From Chloroflexales bacterium (lineage in GTDB: Bacteria; Chloroflexota; Chloroflexia; Chloroflexales; Chloroflexaceae), in the NCBI GenBank assembly GCA_013336035.1, contig JAAXUL010000060.1:1-17634 (forward strand): a stretch of 17,634 nt of DNA. The letters run 5' to 3'. The notes under the pieces were generated by a model, which searched no databases, was not told the DNA's origin, and was given only the letters and a program-made list of their open reading frames with translations. Shown piece after piece: positions 1 through 6,814 of this stretch; the stretch's first letter is position 1; every line of letters begins with the position of its first letter. The position numbers and the translations under genes are program-made.

Positions 1-2094
1 GTCGCTGCGACTGAGGTGATCACCTACTTCAACCAGAGCCCCTATCCGCTGCCGAGCATTGTGTTCCGCACCTATCTCAACGCGCACAACCCCGAGGCAG
101 ATCGCAACGCGACCTTCCCGCCAATGGAGCGCTTCTATTCCCCCGGCATTGCGCTTGACGAGTTCCAGGTCAATGGCGAAGTCAAGCCGTGGCCGGGCAA
201 GGCCACCTCCACGCTCGCCGTGCTCCAGCTCGAGCAGCCCTTGCCGCCCGGCAGCTCGATCACGTTTTCGTTCCGCTGGAGCTATGAGCTGGCCGATGCC
301 AACGGCTGGAAGGAAGGCGCGGTGGATGACACAACCTTCTACCTGGCCTATTTTTACCCTCGCGTCGCCGTCATTAATGATGCCGGCGAGTGGGACACAG
401 CGGAATTTCTGCTGGGGAGCGAGTTTTACGACGACTTCAACGATTACACGTTCGAGGTCAGCGTCCCCAAGAACTATCTCGTCTGGGCCACTGGCGATCT
501 GCAAAACCCCGCCGAGGTACTCCAACCGACCTACGCGCAACGGTTGATGGACTCGCAGACCAGCGACGAGACGATCAGCATCGCCACCGTCGCGGAGGCG
601 CAAGGGGGCCAGGTCACCGCCCAGAGCGACACGGTCACCTGGAAATGGCAGGCCGAGAATGTGCGCGATATCGCGATCGGGTTGAGCGACCACTACAACT
701 GGGACGCGGGCAGCGTGGTGGTCGATCCGACGACGGGTCGCCGGGCCGGCGTGCAAGGCGCCTATCCCGACTCTGCCACCCTGTACAAGACGATCGTCGA
801 GGACGGCAAACGCGCGCTCGTGTTCGCGTCGACCAAGTGGCCAGGCGTGCCCTACCCCTACAGCAAGACCTCGATCTTTGTCGGCGGCGCGGACGAAGAG
901 TACCCCATGATGGTGAACGACTCGGCGGAGGCGCCGGAACCGTTTACCGTCGGCCTGATCGCGGGCCACGAGATCCTGCATAGCTGGTTCCCCTTCTATA
1001 TGGGCACCGACGAGCGGCGCTACCCCTTTATGGACGAGGGTTGGACAACGGCCTTCGACTATCTCCTGGCGATCGATCTGCTCGGCCAGGAGCAAGCGGA
1101 TGCCTATTTCCAGTCCAAGAGGGCGGGGCAGCGTCTCACCGCCGACAGCTACATCCCGATCATCCTGCCGCAGGATATGCTCCGCGCGGGTACATCCGCA
1201 TTCGCCTACAACCAGTACGGCAAGGCAGCGCTGGCCTACCTGGCGCTCAAGGATCTGCTGGGCGAGGAGGCGTTCAAGGCCAGTCTGCACGAGTTTATGG
1301 CGCGCTGGAACGGCAAGCACACCCTGCCGTGGGATATGTTCAACAGCTTCAACGCTACGTCGGGCGAGGACCTGAACTGGTTCTTCAACAGCTGGTTCTT
1401 CTCATACGACTACATGGACATCGGCGTCGGGGACGTTGCCAAGGCTGATGGCGGGTACGCTGTCACCGTCAAGAACAATGGCGGTATACCCATCCCCTTC
1501 GATGTCGTTGTGACCTACACCGACGCGACCAGCGAGACGCTGCATCAGACCCCGGCGGTCTGGCGAGAGGATGCGACGTCGGCGACGATCACGCTCAACA
1601 GCGCCAAAGAGATTGCCTCGTTGACGCTCGCGACCGGCCTGTACCCAGACCTCGCGCCGCCCGACAATCTCTGGCAGAACCCCGCCGCCGCCACTGCGAC
1701 CCCTACGGCGACACCAGCGCCCGCCGCCGTCCCGCCGCCCACCGAGGAGCTGACGAAGCTGCGGGCGAACCCCTGGCAGTGGGTCGGGTACAGCGGGCCA
1801 ATCGAGCAGTTCACGCTCGCCGATCCGGCCAACTATCTGCTCACCTTCAACGAGGACGCGACGCTGGCAATTACGGCTGATTGCAACCAGGCCGCGGGGA
1901 GCTACCAGGGCGAGGGCGGGAAACTGACCATCGAGATCGGCCTGACCACACTGGCCGCCTGCGGCGACGACTCGCGCGGCGATGCGTTCCTGCGGCTGCT
2001 TGGCGGCGCCGCACTGTATACCTTCGACGGCGACAATCTGCGCATCGAGCTGCTGGCCGATGGCGGCACGCTCACGTTCGCCCCGACGCCGTAG
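1..2094 (+). CDS. M1-family zinc metallopeptidase with C-terminal META domain (5'-truncated)
   Basis: The frame is open from base 1, so the start and any signal peptide lie outside the window; 697 residues are visible. HEILH at residues 323-327 followed by exactly 18 residues and then E346 (within MDEGW) is the gluzincin zinc site HEXXH-x18-E of M1 aminopeptidases. The upstream GG..EEYPMM stretch replaces the canonical GxMEN exopeptidase motif, so the specificity is unclear. An Ala/Pro/Thr-rich linker at about 560-585 leads to a C-terminal domain (about 590-697) with the hallmarks of META/HslJ domains: NPWQW, LTFNED, a DCNQAAGSY motif and LAAC. Such linkers are typical of exported proteins, so an extracytoplasmic peptidase is likely. 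It ends 98 bp before the next gene, with a palindromic repeat between, so it is probably a separate transcription unit. The family call is firm; the META call is good by motif; the substrate is unknown. Confidence 0.9.
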   Translation, partial: VAATEVITYFNQSPYPLPSIVFRTYLNAHNPEADRNATFPPMERFYSPGIALDEFQVNGEVKPWPGKATSTLAVLQLEQPLPPGSSITFSFRWSYELADANGWKEGAVDDTTFYLAYFYPRVAVINDAGEWDTAEFLLGSEFYDDFNDYTFEVSVPKNYLVWATGDLQNPAEVLQPTYAQRLMDSQTSDETISIATVAEAQGGQVTAQSDTVTWKWQAENVRDIAIGLSDHYNWDAGSVVVDPTTGRRAGVQGAYPDSATLYKTIVEDGKRALVFASTKWPGVPYPYSKTSIFVGGADEEYPMMVNDSAEAPEPFTVGLIAGHEILHSWFPFYMGTDERRYPFMDEGWTTAFDYLLAIDLLGQEQADAYFQSKRAGQRLTADSYIPIILPQDMLRAGTSAFAYNQYGKAALAYLALKDLLGEEAFKASLHEFMARWNGKHTLPWDMFNSFNATSGEDLNWFFNSWFFSYDYMDIGVGDVAKADGGYAVTVKNNGGIPIPFDVVVTYTDATSETLHQTPAVWREDATSATITLNSAKEIASLTLATGLYPDLAPPDNLWQNPAAATATPTATPAPAAVPPPTEELTKLRANPWQWVGYSGPIEQFTLADPANYLLTFNEDATLAITADCNQAAGSYQGEGGKLTIEIGLTTLAACGDDSRGDAFLRLLGGAALYTFDGDNLRIELLADGGTLTFAPTP

Positions 2095-2100
2095 ACGCAC

Positions 2101-2180
2101 CTTTACCACCGAGACGCAGAGAGCGTAGAGCCGCGAATTGTACGTGCAGACCTCTGCGTCCTCTGCGGCTCTACGGAAGG
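2101..2180. repeat. Short palindromic intergenic repeat (GACGCAGAG...CTCTGCGTC type)
   Basis: The gap between the peptidase and the hydrolase contains two perfect inverted pairs: GACGCAGAG (2113-2121) with CTCTGCGTC (2152-2160), and CGTAGAGCCGC (2124-2134) with GCGGCTCTACG (2165-2175). The pairs are interleaved rather than nested, so they cannot both form in a simple hairpin. An alternative nested hairpin pairs 2113-2130 with 2152-2169 at 14 of 18 positions. The sequence recalls the widespread ACCACAGAGACACAGAG-type intergenic palindromes of several bacterial phyla (from memory, not searched). It has no T-tract and is not a typical intrinsic terminator, though it may fold in RNA. The 3' end lies next to the ribosome-binding site of the following gene. 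Confidence 0.6.
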
Positions 2181-2192
2181 AACGCTCACACC

Positions 2193-3185
2193 ATGCAAGG
2201 TGACCAAACGCTACGACGCCGACTCTCCCTGGTCGGCGGGGTGGGTCTCACCCTCGGTCTTGGCCTCGGTGCCGTGGCGGGCCTGCCGCCACGCACGCGC
2301 CACATCCGCCCGGCTGCCCGGCCCACGTCAGCCTATGACGAGGCCCAGGCGCGCTTCGCGGCCTTGGGCGCTCGCGATGATGCCAGCGTATTGCCAATCT
2401 GCCGCTCGTACCTGCTCGACCACGGCGGGCCGACCGACTCGGTGGTGCTGCTCCTGCACGGCATGACCAGCTGCCCGCTGCAGTTCGACGCCCTCAGCCA
2501 GCGGCTCCACGCGGCGGGCCACACCGTACTGGTGCCGCGCCTGCCGCGCAACGGCCTGGCCGACCGGCGTACCGACGCCCTCGGCGGGCTGCGGGCCGCC
2601 GAGATGGCTGCCTTTGGCGACGAGGCCGTGGACATTGCCGCGGGCCTCGGCCGGCGCGTGACCGTCTTTGGCCTCTCGGCGGGCGGCCTGGTGGCAGCCT
2701 GGATCGCCCAGCACCGTCCCGAGGCTGCGCGGGTGATCATCGCCGCGCCCTTCCTCGGCATCAGCAGCTTCGCCATGCCCTACCAGGCCATGATCCGCAA
2801 TGTGCTCGTACGCATGCCCAATCTGATGCTCGAGGATGCTCCCGACGAGGCTGCCGCAAAGCCCGGCTACAACTACGTGCGCAAGGCCTCGCGCAGCCTG
2901 GGCGAGCTGATGCTGCTCGGCGAGTGCGTGCTACGCGAGGCGCGCCGTAGCCCGCCCGCCGCAGGCGAGGTCGTGCTGGTGAACAACCCCGCCGATATCG
3001 TGATCAACCACCAGCTCGTCGCGCTGCTAGCGAAGCGCTGGCGCAGCCACGGCCAGGCTCGGGTTGACGAGTACGTCTTCAGCGCCGAAGACCACCTGGG
3101 TCACGACATCATCGACCCGCGTCAGAAGACCGCGAACCCTGATCTGGTCTACCCGATCATGCAGCAGCTGATCGAGCAGAGGTAG
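2193..3185 (+). CDS. Membrane-anchored alpha/beta hydrolase (serine carboxylesterase/lipase-like)
   Basis: This 330-residue protein starts at ATG 2193, with GGAAGGA at 2175-2181 as ribosome-binding site; the frame extends further upstream but that part is arginine-rich and antisense-like. Residues 11-30 form a glycine/leucine-rich hydrophobic segment after a basic start (LRRR), giving a signal anchor or uncleaved signal peptide. The alpha/beta hydrolase core follows: oxyanion-loop HG at 89-90, nucleophile elbow GLSAGG with S162, probable acid D268 (in NPADI), and H301 or H304 as catalytic His. The fold resembles monoacylglycerol lipase/esterase-type carboxylesterases that act on lipid or small esters; the substrate is not readable from sequence. 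The next gene starts 5 bp after its stop, so co-transcription is likely. It is first in the putative long operon. Confidence 0.85.
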   Translation: MQGDQTLRRRLSLVGGVGLTLGLGLGAVAGLPPRTRHIRPAARPTSAYDEAQARFAALGARDDASVLPICRSYLLDHGGPTDSVVLLLHGMTSCPLQFDALSQRLHAAGHTVLVPRLPRNGLADRRTDALGGLRAAEMAAFGDEAVDIAAGLGRRVTVFGLSAGGLVAAWIAQHRPEAARVIIAAPFLGISSFAMPYQAMIRNVLVRMPNLMLEDAPDEAAAKPGYNYVRKASRSLGELMLLGECVLREARRSPPAAGEVVLVNNPADIVINHQLVALLAKRWRSHGQARVDEYVFSAEDHLGHDIIDPRQKTANPDLVYPIMQQLIEQR

Positions 3186-3190
3186 CCGCC

Positions 3191-3886
3191 ATGCCCTTCG
3201 ACATGCGCCCGCTCTTCCAGGCCCTGCTGGCCCTGTGGGCGATCACCCAGAGCGTCACCGGCTTCGAGGGCAATGTGCTCGAGCTGGTTCTGAACTCGGT
3301 CAGCCTGTGGATGGTCTTCGCGATCTTCTTCCTGGCCGGGCTCTCCGAGACCTACGGCACCCGCGCCGTCATCCTCTTCCTCAACAAGGTTGGGCGCAGG
3401 CCCTTCTTCATCACCCTGCTGCTCACCGCCATCGCCTACGTCTTCGGCGGCCTGATCTGGGCCATCACGATCGACGGGGTGCTCGAGCTCTTCTATGACG
3501 GCGGGGCGCTGCTGCTGGCGGTGGTGCTGGTGGCGGTGGCGCTCGGCTACATCCCGCTGCTCTTCGCCTTTCTCGCCTTCATCCCCTACCTTGGCCCGGC
3601 CATTCTGCTCCTGCTGCAAGGGTTGAGTCTGCTGGTGACGACGGCCGCCATCAGCATCGGGTATGGGCTGCCCTTCACGCAGGCGGCGCTCAGCACGATC
3701 GGGGGCTGGCTCGTCTTCCAGCTGCTGCGCTGGTTCACCGCCGGGCCGGCGACGCTGGTCAGCCGCGGGATCCTGCGCCTGGTCACCGGGCGCGAGGTGA
3801 ACTATCAGCTGCGTGATGTGGTGCCGACGATGCCGCTCGGGCTGCAGAGCCATCGGCGCAGCCCTGATGACGGGGGCCAGCCGTGA
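3191..3886 (+). CDS. Multi-pass membrane protein, possibly Yip1-like
   Basis: Start ATG 3191 has AGAGG at 3178-3182 at good spacing. The 231 residues contain about six hydrophobic segments, for example around residues 36-52, 70-92, 100-130, 130-155 and 175-190, and a short polar, arginine-containing C-terminal tail. A central AFIPYLGPAILLLL stretch resembles the PxLG helix of Yip1-type membrane proteins, but the match is weak and no catalytic motif is visible. The last codon and stop overlap the GTG start of the next gene (GTGA at 3883-3886), which points to translational coupling with a putative membrane-bound hydrolase. The pair may form one membrane complex; this is inference from overlap only. 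I cannot assign a function. Confidence 0.8.
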   Translation: MPFDMRPLFQALLALWAITQSVTGFEGNVLELVLNSVSLWMVFAIFFLAGLSETYGTRAVILFLNKVGRRPFFITLLLTAIAYVFGGLIWAITIDGVLELFYDGGALLLAVVLVAVALGYIPLLFAFLAFIPYLGPAILLLLQGLSLLVTTAAISIGYGLPFTQAALSTIGGWLVFQLLRWFTAGPATLVSRGILRLVTGREVNYQLRDVVPTMPLGLQSHRRSPDDGGQP

Positions 3887-4938
3887 ACCTCTTCCTCTAC
3901 CTGGTCGAGGGGCTACTGGCCTTCTTCAAGACCTTCGGCGTCGAGCTGCTGTTCCTCGCGGCGCTGCTGGTCTTCAGCGTGCTGATCGCAGGCGTGCTGG
4001 CGCCCCTGGGCGCCCTCACCTGGTGGGCCGGCTGGTCGGGGGGGAGTGGCGTGGCGGGCGCCCGTCCCGAGGAGGGCGCCGAGGAGCTGGCCCCGCCGGT
4101 GATTATCCCGCCCAGCCCCGCCGACCTGGCCACGCCTGCCGAGCACTTCGTGGTCTACCTCTCGGGGATCGGCGATGTCTCGGCCACCTCCCTCCAGGCG
4201 TATGAGCTTGGCTACATAAACGCCCTCGCGGCGACCCTGCCGCGCACGCGCATTATCGACGACATCTTCGCCTTCTCGGTGACCAACGTGGGCCTGACCG
4301 AGGACGAGCGCATGGGGCGCTTCTGGCGCTGGATGACCCAGGTTAAGTCAGGGCCGGGCAGAGGCGCCGCCCTCAGCAAGATGGCCATCCAGGGGCGCAA
4401 CATGCTCCAGGTGGCGGTCTCGGCCGACCGGCGCTACGGGCCGGTGTTCAACTACGGCACCGCTAACTCGATCTTCCAGAACCTGCTCGAGGCCGGCTAC
4501 GAGCCCGGCTCGGGCGTGCCGGTGACCCTGATCGGCTACAGCGGCGGCGGCCAGGTGGTGCTGGCCTCCGCCCAGTACCTCAAGCCCGCCCTCGCCGGCC
4601 CGCTCCAGGTGATCTCGCTGGGCGGGGTGATGGCCGACAGCGCCGGGATTGAGGCCGCCGACGAGGTGGTTCACCTTGACAGCAAGCTCGACCCGGTCCA
4701 GGCCGTGGCCGACTACATCTTCCCGCGCCGCTGGCCGATCGCGCGCTCCTCGCGCTGGAATAGAGCCCTGGCCAGCGGCAAGCTACGCCGCATCGAGGTG
4801 GGGCCGATGCTGCACAACGGCCCACGGGGCTACCTCGACCCGGACGCGCAGCTTGCGGACGGGCGCAGCCACCTTGCGGCCACCGTTGCGGTGACGATGG
4901 AGCTGGTGATGGCGTTTCGGGCGAAGGGAGTGAGGTAG
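3883..4938 (+). CDS. Membrane-anchored putative alpha/beta (serine) hydrolase
   Basis: This 351-residue protein begins at GTG 3883, chosen because it overlaps the previous stop as GTGA and yields a full N-terminal helix. Residues 2-50 are strongly hydrophobic (one or two membrane segments), followed by a short acidic, proline-rich linker. The soluble domain starts near residue 85 (FVVYLSGIGDVS) and carries the lipase-type nucleophile elbow IGYSGGG with S220. Candidate acid residues are D266 or D270 (HLDSKLDP) and a candidate His is H311 (MLHNGP.GYLD). This spacing fits an alpha/beta hydrolase, but the whole is not one I recognise as a named family. The YLSGIGD opening could provide an oxyanion loop. 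The next gene starts 4 bp later. It likely acts on a lipid or ester at the membrane surface. Confidence 0.75.
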   Translation: MNLFLYLVEGLLAFFKTFGVELLFLAALLVFSVLIAGVLAPLGALTWWAGWSGGSGVAGARPEEGAEELAPPVIIPPSPADLATPAEHFVVYLSGIGDVSATSLQAYELGYINALAATLPRTRIIDDIFAFSVTNVGLTEDERMGRFWRWMTQVKSGPGRGAALSKMAIQGRNMLQVAVSADRRYGPVFNYGTANSIFQNLLEAGYEPGSGVPVTLIGYSGGGQVVLASAQYLKPALAGPLQVISLGGVMADSAGIEAADEVVHLDSKLDPVQAVADYIFPRRWPIARSSRWNRALASGKLRRIEVGPMLHNGPRGYLDPDAQLADGRSHLAATVAVTMELVMAFRAKGVR

Positions 4939-4942
4939 GCCA

Positions 4943-5599
4943 ATGCTGAACACGATGCTCCACAGCAGCCGGGTGGTCGTCACGCGGCCCGCCGTGGCCA
5001 GCTTCGAGGAGCACGAGCGCAACGCCCTCGGCTGGGCTCTGCTCTACGTCACCCTCGGTGCTACGATCACTGCCGTTATCGGCTGGCTGGCCCACCTGAT
5101 CCAGCGCCCCTTCCTGGAGCGCCAGTACGCGCTGCTCTTCGCCGAGCTCGCGAAGATCGAGGCCGCGACCGGGCAGGACCTGGCCTTCGAGCAGCTGCTC
5201 ACCCCCGCCACACCCGGCATCCCGATCATCTCCAACGTGCTGATCACCCTGATCGGCTTCCTGACCTACCTCGGGATCGTCTTTCTGCTGGGGCGAGCAC
5301 TCGGTGGGACCGGCAGGCTGGGCGAGCTGGCCTATGACCTGGCGCTCTTCTGGGCGCCGGTCTCGGTGGTCTCGGCGGTCGTCAATGCCTGCTCGATCGG
5401 CTTCTTCTCGTGCCTCACCGCGCCAGTGGCGATCTTCGTCGCGTTCTACGGCCTCTACCTGACCTACCTGAGCGTCCAGTCGGGGATGAACCTACCCGCC
5501 CGTAAGGCCCTCACCCTGGTGCTGATCCCGGCCCTGCTCTGGCTGCTGGCGGTGTGCAGCCTGGTGCTGATCATCGTCGCCTTCGTGGGGCAGGCCTAG
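4943..5599 (+). CDS. Yip1-family-like integral membrane protein
   Basis: Start ATG 4943 is preceded by AGGGAG (4925-4930) and GAGG (4932-4935). The 218-residue protein has about five membrane helices, near residues 29-53, 92-120, 125-150, 153-175 and 185-215. An early FEEHERNALGWALLYV segment and the order of the helices match the pattern of bacterial Yip1-domain proteins, in which a short amphipathic N-terminal stretch precedes five helices. Bacterial Yip1 proteins have no settled biochemical role; many sit beside envelope or lipid genes, as here between a hydrolase and a lipid glycosyltransferase. It is separated by 62 bp from the glycosyltransferase. The gene at 3191-3886 may be a distant relative, giving two such proteins around one hydrolase. 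Confidence 0.7.
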   Translation: MLNTMLHSSRVVVTRPAVASFEEHERNALGWALLYVTLGATITAVIGWLAHLIQRPFLERQYALLFAELAKIEAATGQDLAFEQLLTPATPGIPIISNVLITLIGFLTYLGIVFLLGRALGGTGRLGELAYDLALFWAPVSVVSAVVNACSIGFFSCLTAPVAIFVAFYGLYLTYLSVQSGMNLPARKALTLVLIPALLWLLAVCSLVLIIVAFVGQA

Positions 5600-5608
5600 C
5601 ACGTCAGC

Positions 5609-5620
5609 CGGGGCGCCCCG
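5609..5620. repeat. 12-bp perfect palindrome in a 62-bp intergenic gap
   Basis: CGGGGCGCCCCG reads the same on both strands. It lies 10 bp after the stop of the Yip1-like gene and 41 bp before the glycosyltransferase start. With no loop bases and no following T-tract it is a poor intrinsic terminator. It could be a protein-binding palindrome or chance in GC-rich DNA. Confidence 0.3.
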
Positions 5621-5661
5621 ATTGGCTACGGCTTATTGAAACTGGCGAAAGGGAAAACCAT

Positions 5662-6795
5662 ATGCGCCGCGTACTCATCCTGCATGCCCTGCTCGGCACC
5701 GGCCACCAGAGTGCGGCCCGCGCCCTCGGGGCCGCCTTCACCCAGCTGCCGGGGGTTGAGGCCATCGTCGAGGACAGCCTCGACTTCGTCAACCCCGCGC
5801 TCAGCAGCCTGTGGAAAGGGGCCTACAAAGGGCTGAGCGAGCGGGCCGCCAACCTCTACGCCAGGCTCTACCGCTCGTCCGACACGCCGGATGCGGGCCA
5901 GGCTGCGCTCAGCAACCTGCACGGCGCCGAGATGGGCCGGGTCTTCTTCCGCAAGCTCGAGCGCTACGTGGCCGAGACGCGCCCGGACGCCGTGATCGCC
6001 GTGATGTCGGTGCCGCTGGCCCTGATGAGCCAGCTCAAGGTCCAGGGCGCGCTCGGCTGCCCGCTCTACGCGGTGATCACCGACTATGTGGCCCACAGCA
6101 CCTGGCTCTACCCCGATGTCGCGCGCTACTTCGTGCCCAGCGATTTCACCGCTCAGCTGCTAACTTGGCAGGGCCTGGCGCCGGAGCAGATCCAGGTCAC
6201 GGGCATCCCGGTCGGCGCCGCGATCGCCGCCCCGAAGGATCAGGCCGAGGTGCGGGCGCGCCGCGGCCTGCCCGCCGACCGCCCGCTGCTGACGGTCTTT
6301 GGGGGCGGGGTCGACCCCGCGGCCATCCACTTCATCGTCAGCCAGCTCCTCGGCGCCGGCCGCCCGCTCACGCTCGCCGTGTGCGCCGGGCGCAACGAGG
6401 CCCTGCTGGAGGCGCTGGCCGACCTGGAGGGCAATGACACGGTCGGGATGGTGAAGTATGGGCCGATCGACTTCGTCGACGACATGGTCGTCGCCAGCGA
6501 CCTGGTGATCTCCAAGCCGGGTGGGCTGATCACGAGTGAGGTGCTGGCGCGCGGCCGGCCGATGGTCGCGATTGCGCCGCTGCCCGGCCAGGAGGAGCCC
6601 AACGCCGACTTTCTGGCCGCGACCGGCGCCGGGGTGGCGCTGCGCGTCCCTGAGCTAGCCCCGGCCGTCGCGCTGCACCTGCTGAGCGAGCCCGAGCTGC
6701 TGGCGCATATGGCCGCCGGCGCGGCGCGGGTAGGCCGGCCGCGGGCGGCGGGCGTTATCGCCGAGCAGGTCTTGCACGACCTGGCGCAAGCCTGA
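5662..6795 (+). CDS. MGDG-synthase/UgtP-type lipid glycosyltransferase (GT28 fold)
   Basis: The 377-residue protein starts at ATG 5662, just after the purine-rich GAAAGGGAAAA; the frame extends upstream but the N-terminal beta strand MRRVLILHA begins here. The N-terminal half has the MGDG-synthase acceptor-domain signature G12-T13-G14-H15 followed by QSAARAL. The C-terminal half has the donor-binding pattern SKPGGLITSEVL (K285-G288) and PGQEEPN, as in GT28-family enzymes that transfer a sugar from a nucleotide-sugar to diacylglycerol (MgdA/UgtP-like). These enzymes work at the inner face of the cytoplasmic membrane. The sugar donor and product cannot be read from sequence. MurG has the same fold, but the GTGHQ opening and the absence of MurG's early motif argue against it. 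It is followed 19 bp later by the P-type ATPase gene. Confidence 0.85.
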   Translation: MRRVLILHALLGTGHQSAARALGAAFTQLPGVEAIVEDSLDFVNPALSSLWKGAYKGLSERAANLYARLYRSSDTPDAGQAALSNLHGAEMGRVFFRKLERYVAETRPDAVIAVMSVPLALMSQLKVQGALGCPLYAVITDYVAHSTWLYPDVARYFVPSDFTAQLLTWQGLAPEQIQVTGIPVGAAIAAPKDQAEVRARRGLPADRPLLTVFGGGVDPAAIHFIVSQLLGAGRPLTLAVCAGRNEALLEALADLEGNDTVGMVKYGPIDFVDDMVVASDLVISKPGGLITSEVLARGRPMVAIAPLPGQEEPNADFLAATGAGVALRVPELAPAVALHLLSEPELLAHMAAGAARVGRPRAAGVIAEQVLHDLAQA

Positions 6796-6814
6796 GGTGA
6801 GAAGGGGCATATCT

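Noticed and set aside
1881..2192. Upstream extension of the first hydrolase gene into the peptidase gene.
   Set aside because: The added residues are an arginine-rich shadow of the META domain, while ATG 2193 has a good ribosome-binding site and starts a signal-anchor sequence.
5609..5620. CGGGGCGCCCCG considered as an intrinsic terminator.
   Set aside because: There is no loop and no T-tract, and genes on both sides run in the same direction with a short gap.
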